Source: Kutzneria kofuensis (GTDB lineage: Bacteria > Actinomycetota > Actinomycetes > Mycobacteriales > Pseudonocardiaceae). Taken from it: 64,000 nucleotides of DNA. A program made the position numbers and the translations under genes. Under the pieces are notes generated by a model that worked only from the letters and a program-made list of their open reading frames with translations, ran no database searches and was not told the origin of the DNA. Below are positions 40,126 through 50,000 of this stretch, one piece after another. How positions within the stretch are numbered: position 1 is the stretch's first letter; the number at the start of each line of letters is the position of its first letter. Location: assembly GCF_014203355.1 (NCBI RefSeq), contig NZ_JACHIR010000001.1:6202038-6266037 (forward strand). The letters are read 5' to 3'.

Positions 40126-41388
40126 GTGGACGACCAGCCGAACCCCACGTCCGTGCGCAGGTCTCCCGTTGAGTTGATCTTGTGGTCGCTGGCGGCCGTC
40201 GCGCTCGTCGCGGTGATCGTGATCAGCACGGTCTACATCGGGACGTACAACCAGCACCATTTCACCGACCTGTACGTCTATCTCGGCGGTGGCGACGCCT
40301 GGCGGCACGGCCAGGACCTCTACCAGACGGAAATGGCGACGCCGTTCGCCGGCTTCATGCTCAAGTTCACCTATCCGCCGCTGGCCGCGGTGCTGTTCGC
40401 GGCGCTGGCGGTGCTGCCGCTGGCCGTCGCGATCGGCATTTTCACCACGGCGACACTGGTGATCCTCTTCCTGTGCATCCGCGCCGTGCTGGTGCGGGTG
40501 GCGCCGGCGCGGCTGCTGGCCCGGTTCCCGGTCCCGGTGCTCGCGCTCCTGCTCACGCTCGGCGCCGCGTGGCTGGAGCCGGTCCGCGAGACGATCTCGT
40601 TCGGCCAGGTCAACATCCTGCTGCTCGGCCTGATCGTGGCCGACTGCCTCGTCGCCAAGCCCTGGTGGCCGCGCGGCCTGCTGATCGGGCTCGCCGCCTC
40701 GATCAAGCTCACCCCGGCGGCGTTCGTGCTGTTCTTCGTGGCCAAGCGGGAATGGCGGGCCGCGCTGACCATGATCGGCGGTTTCGTCGGCTTCGGCCTG
40801 GTCGGCTTCGCGCTGGCCGCCGGCGACTCGACCAGCTACTGGTTCAAGGACTTCTTCGACACCAACCGGGTCGGCAACCTCGGCTTCAGCTACAACCAGT
40901 CGCTGCGCGGCATGGTCGCCCGGCTGGGCATCCCGGCCAACCTGGAGGGGCCGCTCTGGGTGGTGCTCTGCCTCGGCGTCCTGGTGCTGACCTGGCTGGT
41001 CGTGCGCCGGACCCGGATGGCGGGGCAGGACCTGCCGGCGATGCTGGCCGTGGGCGTGTTCTCGCTGCTGGCGTCGCCGGTGTCCTGGGCGCACCACTGG
41101 GTGTGGGCCGCGCTGGCGCTGGTGTGGGGCGCCGCCGCAGCGGTCCGCGCCCGGTCGTGGCTGCTCGGCGCGCTCACCCTGTTCGCGATCTACCTGTTCT
41201 GGCAGGCCCCGTACCACCAGGCGCCCGAGCTGCGGGACCCCGGGCAGTACTGGGACCTGTACGACAACGTCATCGGCAACGCCTACGTGTGGCTGGCCAT
41301 CGCCGTGCTGGCGGTGATGACGGTGTGGTCGCGCCGGCTGCGGTCGGCCTCAGACCGCGTCGACCGTGCCGTAGCGGAGACCGCGTAG
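40126..41388 (+). CDS. GT87 family glycosyltransferase (alpha-1,2-mannosyltransferase type)
   Basis: 420 residues with about ten hydrophobic spans. The first external loop has the acidic FTDLYVYLGGGDAWRHGQDLY region followed by FTYPPLAAVLF, typical of GT-C glycosyltransferases of family 87 that use polyprenyl-phosphate mannose. GLLIGLAASIKLTPAAFVLFF is another family block. It probably adds mannose to a cell-envelope glycolipid or glycan. GTG 40126 has AAGGG close by. A leaderless GTG at 40099 with a TACCCT box at 40084 is an alternative. Its end overlaps the converging HdeD-like gene by 39 bases. Confidence 0.85.
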   Translation: MDDQPNPTSVRRSPVELILWSLAAVALVAVIVISTVYIGTYNQHHFTDLYVYLGGGDAWRHGQDLYQTEMATPFAGFMLKFTYPPLAAVLFAALAVLPLAVAIGIFTTATLVILFLCIRAVLVRVAPARLLARFPVPVLALLLTLGAAWLEPVRETISFGQVNILLLGLIVADCLVAKPWWPRGLLIGLAASIKLTPAAFVLFFVAKREWRAALTMIGGFVGFGLVGFALAAGDSTSYWFKDFFDTNRVGNLGFSYNQSLRGMVARLGIPANLEGPLWVVLCLGVLVLTWLVVRRTRMAGQDLPAMLAVGVFSLLASPVSWAHHWVWAALALVWGAAAAVRARSWLLGALTLFAIYLFWQAPYHQAPELRDPGQYWDLYDNVIGNAYVWLAIAVLAVMTVWSRRLRSASDRVDRAVAETA

Positions 41389-41883
41389 CCGCAGGGCCAG
41401 CAGGATCAGCGAGATCCCCCAGATCAGCGCGAACACCGCGATCGTCGTCACCAGCGCGAGCGCACCGGCGCCGGGGTTGAGCAGCAGCACGATGCCCAGC
41501 ACGAGCGTCAGCGCGCCGGTGACGACCAGGAACCAGGCGTGTTTCAGCGTGCGCCGCAGCGCGAGCGCCGCGGCCACCTGGATCACGCCGGCCACGATCG
41601 CCCAGATCGCGATGATCACCAGCAGCACGACGGCGGTCTCGCCCGGCAGCATGATCGCCACCAGGCCGGCGAGCACGCCGACGACGCCGATCAGCACGTT
41701 CGCCCAGCGGTGGCCGCGCACGGCCGCGCCCAGCGCGATCGAGCTGATGCCGTCGACCAGGGCGTAGATGCCCCACAGCAGGATCAGGGCCACCAGCGTC
41801 ACGCCCGGCCAGGCCAGGGTGAGGATGCCGAAGATCACGGCGAGTGCGCCGCGGAGGGCCACCAGCCACCAGTTGCGCGCCAT
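41350..41883 (-). CDS. HdeD/DUF308 family membrane protein
   Basis: 177 residues from ATG 41883, MARNWWLVALRGALAVIFGI, with six membrane spans in three similar pairs: LAVIFGILTLAWPGVTLVALILLWG, WANVLIGVVGVLAGLVAIMLPG, AWFLVVTGALTLVLGIVLLLNPG and so on. This is the HdeD/DUF308 pattern, linked with acid or envelope stress, mechanism unknown. A GTG four codons earlier (41895) is an alternative start. Confidence 0.85.
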   Translation of the reverse strand: MARNWWLVALRGALAVIFGILTLAWPGVTLVALILLWGIYALVDGISSIALGAAVRGHRWANVLIGVVGVLAGLVAIMLPGETAVVLLVIIAIWAIVAGVIQVAAALALRRTLKHAWFLVVTGALTLVLGIVLLLNPGAGALALVTTIAVFALIWGISLILLALRLRGLRYGTVDAV

Positions 41884-42228
41884 CAGTTCGACCACGCGGT
41901 CATGGTCGCGGTCGGCGCCCACGCCCGCAACGCGAGAGGGGCCAACGACCCGTGATCCTTGCCGCGACCACTCGGCGCGGTTGGCCCAATCCGGTCGTAT
42001 GGGCACTGGGCTGAATAGGTGACATTGTTGCTCGAGATTTCTCAGAACTAGCTTGGAGCGAGATGTGAAGATGATCGAAGTATCGCTCGAAAGTGGCCGC
42101 TGAAGTGGGACGTTCACTGCTTTTAACAAAAGCGACAACTGTCAACGTTAACGGTTAAGGGTACTCCAGGTCGGAAGTCACTGGTGAGAATTGGCGGAGC
42201 CGCCCGTCCGTACGTGCTTGGAGCGACC
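41884..42228. promoter_or_regulatory. AT-richer divergent region with an imperfect palindrome
   Basis: This 345-bp gap between the HdeD-like and DoxX genes is less GC-rich than its surroundings. AACTGTCAACGTTAACGGTT (42137-42156) is a 20-bp imperfect palindrome centred on AACGTT, the best operator candidate. CTTTT-AAC-AAAAG lies just upstream. No gene is seen. Confidence 0.4.
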
Positions 42229-42660
42229 ATGCGTTTTCTTGAGCAGGGAAAAGAGTATGTGATCTCTTTGTATCGCATCGTGATAGGGCTGCTGTTCGTC
42301 TGTCACGGGGCGTCCAGCCTTTTCGGCATGTTCGGCGCCAAGAAGGCGGTCGCCTTCGGCGTCTGGCCGAGCTGGTGGGCCGCGGCGATCCAGCTTGTGG
42401 CCGGCGGGCTGGTGCTGGTCGGCCTGTTCACCCGGGTCGCGGCGCTGCTGTGCTCGGGCTCGATGGCGTACGCCTACTTCACCGTGCACCTGCCGAAGTC
42501 GTTCTTCCCCATGGTCAACGGCGGCGAGGCCTCGGTGCAGTTCTGCTGGGCCTTCCTGCTGGTGGCCTTCCTCGGCCCCGGTGTGTGGTCGATCGACCGG
42601 CTGCTCCGCCGCACCGCCGCGATCCGGGTCAACGCCGTTCCGCAACCGGCGGCCCGGTGA
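42229..42660 (+). CDS. DoxX family membrane protein
   Basis: 143 residues from ATG 42229 (GGAG 5 bases upstream), MRFLEQGKEYVISLYRIVIGLLFVCHGASSLFG, then WWAAAIQLVAGGLVLVGLFTR, ALLCSGSMAYAYFTVHLPKSFFP and a last membrane span. The four-helix DoxX fold with the RI..GLLF..HG motif is clear. DoxX proteins occur in redox-stress complexes and quinone-linked oxidoreductases. A start at 42184 is possible but less supported. Confidence 0.88.
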   Translation: MRFLEQGKEYVISLYRIVIGLLFVCHGASSLFGMFGAKKAVAFGVWPSWWAAAIQLVAGGLVLVGLFTRVAALLCSGSMAYAYFTVHLPKSFFPMVNGGEASVQFCWAFLLVAFLGPGVWSIDRLLRRTAAIRVNAVPQPAAR

Positions 42661-42708
42661 TCCGCTGACCGGACACCTCCAGTGGAATTGTGGTCGCCGA
42701 ATACGGTT

Positions 42709-43725
42709 TCAGGCCGAGGGCGCCGACGTGCTTTCCCGATGGACCAGTATCGGCACATGGTCCTCCACGTCGGCGCCCTCGCCGCCGTCGAGAACCGCCA
42801 GCAGTGACCGCGCGGCCGAGGCGCCGAACGCGAACGTGTCGCGGGTGAGCGCGGTCAGCGGCGGATGCAGCAGCTGGCACAGTGGCGAGTCGTCCCAGGC
42901 CACAATGGACAGTGACGCCGGGACCGCGACGCCCAGTTCGGTCGCCACCGCGACACCGGCCACGGCCATCACGTCGTTGTCGTAGACGATCGCGGTCGGC
43001 GGCTGTGGCGACCGGAGCAGCCGCCGGGTGGCGGCGGCGCCCTGCTCGCCGGAGTAGTCGGTCATCAGAATCGGGGCCGCGTCGATGCCGTGCGAGTGCG
43101 CGGCCGCACGGAAGGCCTCCGTCCGCCGCTCGGTGTGCAGGAGGTCGGGCAGCCCGGCGATGCGCGCGATCCGCCGGTGACCGAGCCCGGCGAGGTGGTC
43201 GACGATCCGGGTCATCGCCTTGGCGTCGTCGGCCCACACGCTCGGCAGCCGGCCGTGATGCCCGGGGCCGCCTATCACCATCGCCGGCAGGTCCAGTTCC
43301 TCCATCAGTTCGACGCGCGGATCCTCGACCCGGAGGTCGATCAGGAACACCGCGTCGACCCGGCGTTCCGACCACCACTGCCGGTAGACGGCGATCTCCG
43401 CGTCCAGGTCCTCGACCACCTGGAGCAGCAGCGCGATCCGCCGCCCGGACAGTTCCGCCTGCAGGCCCGAGATGAGCTGGAAGAAGAACGGCTCCACGCC
43501 GAGCGTGCGGGCCGGGCGGGCCAGCACCAGACCGATCGCGTCCGCCCGGGCCGCGGACAGGGCCCGGGCCGCGTTGTTCGGGTGCCAGTCCAGCTCCCGC
43601 GCCACCTCGAGGATCCGGCTGCGGGTCGCCTCGGACACGCCCGGCAGGCCGTTGAGCGCCATGGAGACCGCGCCCTTGGACACGCCCGCCCGGCGGGCGA
43701 TGTCCATGATCGTCGGTCGTTTCAC
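42709..43725 (-). CDS. LacI-family transcriptional regulator of the mannoside locus
   Basis: 338 residues. The DNA-binding head is TIMDIARRAGVSKGAVSMALNGLPGVSEATRSRILEVARELDWHPNNAARALSAAR, including the hinge helix. The periplasmic-binding-protein-like effector domain follows (IGLVLARP...FFFQLISGLQAEL, AMVIGG, GHRRIARIAG, AIVYDNDVMAVAGVAVATELG, IVAWDDSPLCQLLHPPLTAL). It is divergent from the sugar transporter and GH38 genes. Two palindromic operators lie just in front of it. Confidence 0.93.
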   Translation of the reverse strand: MKRPTIMDIARRAGVSKGAVSMALNGLPGVSEATRSRILEVARELDWHPNNAARALSAARADAIGLVLARPARTLGVEPFFFQLISGLQAELSGRRIALLLQVVEDLDAEIAVYRQWWSERRVDAVFLIDLRVEDPRVELMEELDLPAMVIGGPGHHGRLPSVWADDAKAMTRIVDHLAGLGHRRIARIAGLPDLLHTERRTEAFRAAAHSHGIDAAPILMTDYSGEQGAAATRRLLRSPQPPTAIVYDNDVMAVAGVAVATELGVAVPASLSIVAWDDSPLCQLLHPPLTALTRDTFAFGASAARSLLAVLDGGEGADVEDHVPILVHRESTSAPSA

Positions 43726-43755
43726 GGCTACCCCAAACGGCGAGAGCGCAGCAGC

Positions 43756-43789
43756 TAAACCGGTTCAGCCACGTCGCTAAACCGGTTTA
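43756..43789. promoter_or_regulatory. Two LacI-type operators
   Basis: TAAACCGGTTTA (43778-43789) is a perfect 12-bp palindrome with the central CG of LacI-family sites. TAAACCGGTTCA (43756-43767) is a near copy whose centre is 22 bp away, two helical turns. They lie 30-65 bases ahead of the lacI start and about 140 bases from the binding-protein gene, so they should at least control lacI itself. Confidence 0.8.
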
Positions 43790-43854
43790 TCTCCATCGAA
43801 GGATCCGACGGTACGGATGACATGTCAAGGCCTCTACCAGGACAAATTCGACGG

Positions 43855-43884
43855 TTGACAACGATGGCGGGCCTTTGGCACATT
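43855..43884 (+). promoter_or_regulatory. Candidate promoter of the sugar transporter operon
   Basis: TTGACA (43855-43860) is followed after 18 bases by CACATT (43879-43884). The -35 is perfect and the -10 weak. It points toward the binding-protein gene, about 45 bases downstream. Confidence 0.45.
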
Positions 43885-43928
43885 CGTGCGGGTCCCCCGG
43901 CGCTGCTCAACACCTTTGGACGGTTGTC

Positions 43929-45233
43929 ATGCCGACGAATCCCCTGTCCAGGCGTGGTTTCCTGCTCGGCGTCGCGGCGACAACCGCGCTGGGAGTGGCC
44001 GGCTGCGGCCTGGGCGGCTCCTCGGACGACAACGCTGACAGCGGCCCGGTCACCGGCGACGTCACCGGCGAGATCAAGTTCCAGACCTGGGCGCTCAAGC
44101 CGAAGTACACCGACTACATCAACGGCCTGATCACGGCGTTCCAGAAGCAGCACGCCGGCGTCAAGGTCAACTGGATCGACCAGCCCGCCGACGGCTACCT
44201 GCAGAAGGTCACCGCCGACGCCGCCGCCGGCAACCTGCCCGACGTGGTCAACGTGCCGCCGGACCTGTCCTTCCCGCTGGCCCGCAAGAAGCTGCTGCTC
44301 AACATCGACACGGCCATGCCGGACGCCAGGAAGGACTACCTGGACAACGCCTGGGCGGCGTACGCGATCCCGGGCCAGACCGGCTCCTACGGCTTCCCCT
44401 GGTACCTCAACACCGGCCCGACCTTCTACAACAAGGCGCTGTTCCGGCAGGTCGGCCTGGACCCGGAGCACCCGCCGACGAACTACTCCGAGCTGGAGAA
44501 CGACGCCCTGGTCATGGCCCAGCGCAGCGACAAGAAGATCGCCATGCTCGGGCTGACCCCGGTGATCGCCGACTTCGGCCTGTACGGCGTGACGGTGATG
44601 AACGCCGACGGCAGCAAGTTCACCTTCAACGAGCCCAAGGGCGTGCAGTTCGTCGAGATGTACAAGCGCCTCTACGACGCGGGCGCGCTCATTCCCGAGG
44701 CGCTGACCGCGAACTACACCGGCGCCGGCACGAAGTTCATGAACCAGCAGATCGCCTGGGCCCCCGGCTCGGCCTACGACCTGCAGAACTTCAAGACCAA
44801 CGCGCCGAGCCTGTACGCCAACGTCGGCATCACCAAGACGATCACCAACACCGGCAAGGCCGTGCTGTACGTGCAGGGCCTGTCGGTGCCGGCGGCCAGC
44901 AAGAACAAGCCGACCGCGCTGGCGTTCGCCAAGTTCGTCACCAACGCCGAGAACCAGATGGCCTTCGCCAAGCTGACGGCGATCTTCCCCAGCACCAAGG
45001 GGACGATGAGCGACCCGTACTTCTCCCAGGACGGCGGCACCGACGAGGGCCGGGTCCGGGTGGCCGCGGCCAAGCAGCTGGAGACTGCGGTGAACTACAC
45101 GCCGGTGCAGTGGAGCGAGCAGATGACCACGCTGCTGCAGCAGAAGATGTCCGACGCCATGCAGGGCAAGACCTCGCCGAAGCAGGCGCTGGACGACACC
45201 GTCGCCCAATGCAACAAGCTGTTGGCCGGCTAG
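43929..45233 (+). CDS. Sugar ABC transporter substrate-binding lipoprotein
   Basis: 434 residues from ATG 43929. The N-terminus NPLSRRGFLLGVAATTALGVAGCG combines a twin-arginine motif with a lipobox (GVAGC), so it is exported by Tat and lipidated. The body is a family 1 extracellular solute-binding protein: GEIKFQTWALKPKYTDYINGLITAFQKQ, GNLPDVVNVPPDL, YGFPWYLNTGPTFYNKALF and FMNQQIAWAPGSAYDL. It captures a sugar, probably a mannoside given the alpha-mannosidase in the operon. Confidence 0.92.
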   Translation: MPTNPLSRRGFLLGVAATTALGVAGCGLGGSSDDNADSGPVTGDVTGEIKFQTWALKPKYTDYINGLITAFQKQHAGVKVNWIDQPADGYLQKVTADAAAGNLPDVVNVPPDLSFPLARKKLLLNIDTAMPDARKDYLDNAWAAYAIPGQTGSYGFPWYLNTGPTFYNKALFRQVGLDPEHPPTNYSELENDALVMAQRSDKKIAMLGLTPVIADFGLYGVTVMNADGSKFTFNEPKGVQFVEMYKRLYDAGALIPEALTANYTGAGTKFMNQQIAWAPGSAYDLQNFKTNAPSLYANVGITKTITNTGKAVLYVQGLSVPAASKNKPTALAFAKFVTNAENQMAFAKLTAIFPSTKGTMSDPYFSQDGGTDEGRVRVAAAKQLETAVNYTPVQWSEQMTTLLQQKMSDAMQGKTSPKQALDDTVAQCNKLLAG

Positions 45234-45237
45234 CGCG

Positions 45238-46119
45238 GTGAGGATCGCTCAGCAGCGCTGGTTCACGCCCTGGCTGTTCCTGCTGCCCGGCCTGGCCGTG
45301 GTGATCGGCTTCAGCCTGTTCCCGTTCCTGAACACGGTCGTCCTCGCCTTCACCGACGCCAAGGTGTTGGGCGGCGGGCACTTCACCGGCGCGGACAACT
45401 TCGTGCGCATGGTGCGGGATCCGGCGTTCTGGACCGCGGTCGGCAACAGCGCCCTCTACATCGTCGGCGTCGTGCCGCCGCTGGTGGTGCTGCCGCTGCT
45501 GCTGGCGCTGCTGGTGGAGCGCAAGCTGCCCGGCATCACGTTCTTCCGCACGGCCTTCTTCACGCCCGTGATCGCCTCGATTGTCGTCGTCGGCCTGATC
45601 TGGACCTGGCTGCTCGACACCCGCGGCCTGGTCAACGACGTGCTGACCGCGTTGGGCGTGCTGAAGACGCCGATCCCGTTCCTCACCGACCAGTGGCTGC
45701 TGCTGGTCAGCGCCATGCTCGTGACGGTGTGGAAGGGGCTGGGCTACTACATGGTCATCTACCTGGCGGCGCTCGGCACCGTGCCGAAGGACCTGCACGA
45801 AGCCGCCCAGGTGGACGGGGCCGGCTGGTGGCGGCGGCTGTTCTCGGTGACGCTGCCGGCGCTGCGCCCGACGATGGTGCTGGTGGCGGTGCTGTCCTCG
45901 GTGTCGGCGTTCCGCGTGTTCTCCGAGGTGTACCTGCTGGCCGGCCAGGCCGGCGGCCCCGGCGGCGCCGACACCACGCTGGTGATGCTGATCCAGCAGG
46001 TCGGCACCGGGCTCACCGGCGATCTCGGCTACTCGTCGGCGCTGTCGGTGGTGCTGTTCGTCCTCACGCTCGGGCTGCTGCTGGCCACCAACCGGCTCAA
46101 CCGCCAGGAGGACCTGTGA
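45238..46119 (+). CDS. Sugar ABC transporter permease (MalF/LacF type)
   Basis: 293 residues, GTG start 5 bases after the binding-protein gene. Six membrane spans and the cytoplasmic EAA loop HEAAQVDGAGWWRRLFSVTLPALRPTMVLV mark an MalF-type permease, and FFRTAFFTPVIASIVVVGLIWTWLL is another family block. It forms the channel with the second permease. The ATPase is not encoded nearby; such importers often share one housekeeping ATPase (MsiK-like). Confidence 0.93.
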   Translation: MRIAQQRWFTPWLFLLPGLAVVIGFSLFPFLNTVVLAFTDAKVLGGGHFTGADNFVRMVRDPAFWTAVGNSALYIVGVVPPLVVLPLLLALLVERKLPGITFFRTAFFTPVIASIVVVGLIWTWLLDTRGLVNDVLTALGVLKTPIPFLTDQWLLLVSAMLVTVWKGLGYYMVIYLAALGTVPKDLHEAAQVDGAGWWRRLFSVTLPALRPTMVLVAVLSSVSAFRVFSEVYLLAGQAGGPGGADTTLVMLIQQVGTGLTGDLGYSSALSVVLFVLTLGLLLATNRLNRQEDL

Positions 46120-46121
46120 GC

Positions 46122-46198
46122 GAGCTTGCGAGCGAACCATCGAGCACTGCGCCCTTGCTCGCAGGCGCGACGAGCGCTAGCGAGGAGGGCCTGTGAGC
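46122..46198 (+). repeat. 77-bp repeat inserted between the two permease genes
   Basis: AGGAGGACCTGTGAGC (46106-46121, end of the first permease) recurs with one mismatch as AGGAGGGCCTGTGAGC (46183-46198, start of the second). The inserted stretch, with GAGCTTGCGAGCGAACCATC and CGCGACGAGCGCTAGCGAGG, separates two genes that would otherwise overlap by GTGA. It carries no separate gene. Confidence 0.7.
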
Positions 46199-47008
46199 CG
46201 GATCGTCGGCCGGTACGCGTTGCTGCTCCTGGTCCTCGTGATCACGGTCGGCCCGTTCCTGTGGCAGCTGTCGACGTCGCTCAAGGGCGTCACCGAGGAC
46301 ATCTACTCGACGCCCCCTCAGCTCTTCCCGCTGCACCCGACGCCCGGCAACTACGCGCGGGTCGCCGACGCGGTGCCGATCTGGTCGTTCGCGCTGAACT
46401 CGCTGATCGTCGCGGTGGCCAACGTCGTGGCGAACTGCCTGGGCGCGAGCATGGCCGGCTACGCCCTGGCCCGGCTGCGGTTCCGTGGCCGGACGGCGGC
46501 GACGACGGTGTTCCTGGCCAGCCTGCTCGTCCCGTTCGAGGCGATCATGGTGGCGCTGTTCCTGGTGATGCGATCGCTGCACCTGAGCAACACTCTGGCG
46601 GCGGTCGTGCTGCCCGGCGCGATCGGTGCGCTGAACGTGATGCTGATGCGCAACGCCTTCCTGGCGCTGCCGTCGGCCGTCGAAGAGGCCGCTGTCATCG
46701 ACGGGGCCAACGCCTGGCAGCGGTTCACCCGCATCGCGCTGCCCTCGGCGCGGGGGACGGTGGTCGTGGTCGCCGTCTTCTCGTTCATGTTCAGCTGGGA
46801 CGACTTCCTGTGGCCGCTGATCGTGCTGAGCGATCCGGCCCGCTACACGCTGACGATCGGGCTGAGCTACCTGCAGGGCACCTTCGTCAACGACCAGCGG
46901 CTCATCGCGGCTGGCACGATGATTGCGGTGGCGCCGCTGGTGCTGCTGTTCGTGGCGGCGCAGAAGTACTTCTTCCGCGGGGTCGGAGAAGGCGCTGTCA
47001 AGGGTTGA
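46193..47008 (+). CDS. Sugar ABC transporter permease (MalG/LacG type)
   Basis: 271 residues from GTG 46193 with GAGGAGGG just upstream, supplied by the inserted repeat. Six spans, an N-terminal RYALLLLVLVITVGPFLWQLSTSLK and the EAA loop VEEAAVIDGANAWQRFTRIALPSARGTVVVV identify a MalG-type permease. It pairs with the preceding permease. Confidence 0.93.
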   Translation: MSRIVGRYALLLLVLVITVGPFLWQLSTSLKGVTEDIYSTPPQLFPLHPTPGNYARVADAVPIWSFALNSLIVAVANVVANCLGASMAGYALARLRFRGRTAATTVFLASLLVPFEAIMVALFLVMRSLHLSNTLAAVVLPGAIGALNVMLMRNAFLALPSAVEEAAVIDGANAWQRFTRIALPSARGTVVVVAVFSFMFSWDDFLWPLIVLSDPARYTLTIGLSYLQGTFVNDQRLIAAGTMIAVAPLVLLFVAAQKYFFRGVGEGAVKG

Positions 47009-47035
47009 CCAACACACGGGGACACGGAGCGACCC

Positions 47036-50000
47036 ATGCACGATGATCGCAGCCTGCTCGACGAGCGGCTGACCAGGACCGTCCGCCAGCGCATCCGGCC
47101 GGAGGTCTACGGCGCGGCCGTGCCGCTGCGGCTGGAGGTCTGGCACGCGCCGGGGGAGCCGGTGCCGGTCGCCGAGGCGCTGGCCGCGCAGTACGGGCCG
47201 GCCGCGGTCGGCGACGCCTGGGGCGCGCCGTGGGCGACGAGCTGGTTCCGGATGTCGGGCACGGTGCCCGCGGAGTGGGCCGGCCGGCACGTGGAGGCGG
47301 TGGTGGATCTCGGGTTCACCCACCCGGGCCCGGGTTTCCAGTGCGAGGGCCTCGCGTACACGCCCGAGGGCAAGCCGATCAAGGGCTTGGCCCCGCGCAG
47401 CACCCACATCCCCGTCGGCACGTCCGTGGCCGGCGGCGAGGAGGTGCTGTTCTACGTCGAGGCGGCGGCCAACCCGGTCATCCAGGACATCGTGCCGTTC
47501 CAGCCGACCCAGCTGGGCCTGAAGGAGACGGCCGGCACCGACCCGATCTACCACGTGGTCCGGGCCGAGTTGGCCGTGTTCAACCGGGACGTCTGGGACC
47601 TGCTGTTGGACATCGAGGTGTTGAGCAGCCTGAAGAACGAGCTCGGCGACCGGGAGCCGCGCCGCTGGGAGATCCAGCGCTCGCTGGACCGGGCGCTGGA
47701 CCGGCTGGACTTCCTGGACGTGCCCGGCACCGCCGCGCTGGCCCGCGAGGAGCTGGCCGAGGTGCTGTCCCGGCCGGCGCACGCCAGCGCGCACCGGGTC
47801 ACGGCCGCCGGCCACGCCCACATCGACTCCGCGTGGCTGTGGCCGCTGCGGGAGACCGTCCGCAAGTGCGCCCGCACGTTCTCCAACGTGACGGCGCTGA
47901 TGGAGGACTACCCGGAGTTCGTCTTCGCCTGCTCGCAGGCCCAGCAGTACGCGTGGATCAAGGACAAGCACCCGGACGTCTGGGAGCGCGTCAAGCAGCG
48001 CGTCGAGAGCGGGCAGTTCGTGCCCGTCGGCGGCATGTGGGTGGAGTCCGACACCAACATGCCCGGCGGCGAGGCGATGGCCCGCCAGTTCGTCCACGGC
48101 AAGCGCTTCTTCCTGGACGAGTTCGGCATCGAGACCGAGGAGGTGTGGCTGCCGGACTCCTTCGGCTACAGCGCGGCCATGCCGCAGCTGGTGAAGCTGT
48201 CCGGCTCGCGCTGGTTCCTCACCCAGAAGCTGTCGTGGAACCAGATCAACCGGTTCCCGCACCACAGCTTCTACTGGGAGGGCATCGACGGTTCCCAGGT
48301 GTTCACCCACTTCCCGCCGGTCGACACGTACAATTCCGACCTGCTCGGCGCCGACCTGGCCCGCGCCAGCCGGCAGTTCTCCGAGCACGGCAAGGCGACC
48401 CGGTCGCTCGTGCCCTTCGGCTACGGCGACGGCGGCGGCGGTCCGACCCGGGAAATGCTGGAGACTGCCCGGCGCTCGGCCGACCTCGAGGGTTCGCCTC
48501 GGGTGACGATCGAGCCGCCGTCGAAGTTCTTCGCGGCGGCCGAGGCGGAGTACACCGACGCCCCGGTGTGGTCGGGGGAGCTGTACCTGGAGAAGCACCG
48601 CGCCACGTACACCACGCAGGCGCGGACCAAGCAGGGCAACCGCCGCAGCGAGCACCTGCTGCGCGAGGCCGAGCTGTGGGCCACGGCGGCGCTGCTCAAG
48701 GGCGGGTACGAGTACCCGTACGAGCAGCTCGACCGGTTGTGGAAGACGGTGTTGCTGCACCAGTTCCACGACATCCTGCCGGGCAGCTCGATCGCGTGGG
48801 TGCACCGCGAGGCCGAGGCGACGTACGCGAAGGTCGCCGAGGAGCTGGAGTCGATCATCGGCGGGGCGCTGGAGTCCTTGGCGGGCAACGGTGAGCAGAC
48901 CATCGTCTTCAACGCCGCCCCGCACGGGCGCTCCGGCGTGCCCGGACTCGCCGCCGGCGCAACGGATTCCGCCGACGAGCAGCCGGTTGCCGTCGAAGGT
49001 TTGGTGCTGGACAACGGGTTGCTGCGGGTCACCGTCGACGAGCGGGGTCTGATCACGTCCCTCCGCGACCTGGTGGCCGACCGCGAGGTGCTGGCCCCCG
49101 GCGCTGTCGGCAACCTGCTGCAGCTGCACGTCGACACGCCGAACCAGTGGGACGCGTGGGACGTGGATCCGTTCTACCGCAACAACGTCCGCGACCTGGT
49201 CGAGGCCGACGAGGTCGTCGCCGTCGACGAGGGCAAGGACGTCGGCGCGATCCGGATCCGCCGCACGTTCGGGGAGTCGACCCTGACGCAGGTGCTGCGG
49301 CTGCGTGCCGGCGAGCGGCGGCTGGACGTCGAGACCGAGGTCGACTGGCAGGAGACCGAGAAGTTCCTGAAGGTCGCCTTCCCGGTCGACGTGCACGCCG
49401 ACCGCTCCACGTCGGAGATCCAGTTCGGCCACCTGCACCGGCCCACGCACGTCAACACCTCTTGGGACGCTGCGAAGTTCGAGATCTGCGCCCACCGCTG
49501 GGTGCACGTCGGCGAGCCCGGCTACGGCGTCGCCGTCGTCAACGACTCCACCTACGGGCACGACATCACCCGCAAGGCCCGGTCGGAGGGCGGCACCACC
49601 ACGACCGTCCGGCTGTCGCTGCTGCGGGCCCCGCGCTACCCGGACCCGTTGACCGACCAGGGTTTCCACAAGCTCAACTACTCCCTGGTGCCCGGTGCGG
49701 CCATCGCCGACGCGGTGCGTGAGGGCTACCGGATCAACCTGCCCGAGCGTCGGGTCACCGGCGGCGAGCCGGTCGCGCCGGTGTTCACCGTCGACAACCC
49801 GGCCGTGGTCGTTGAGGCCGTCAAGGCCGCGGACGACCGCTCCGGCGACATCGTGGTCCGCCTGTACGAGTCACTGGGCGGCCGGGCCAAGGCTGTCGTC
49901 ACCCCGTCGTTCACGGCTTCGGGCGTTCGCGAGACCGACCTGCTGGAGCGGACCCTGGCCGACCGTTCGTTGGCGGACAACGGGGTTGAGGTCGAGCTGC

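Noticed and set aside
42661-42708. Possible terminator between doxX and lacI
   Set aside because: Only a 4-bp stem can be drawn, too weak to call.
46122-46196. Small open frame SELASEPSSTAPLLAG... between the permeases
   Set aside because: It has no start signal of its own and only reads through the inserted repeat, so it is better explained as a repeat.
46097-49669. Very long open frame antisense to the GH38 and permease genes
   Set aside because: It mirrors the codon structure of the sense genes, is rich in Arg/His/Gln/Val with no domain, and overlaps well-recognised enzymes. It is a high-GC shadow.
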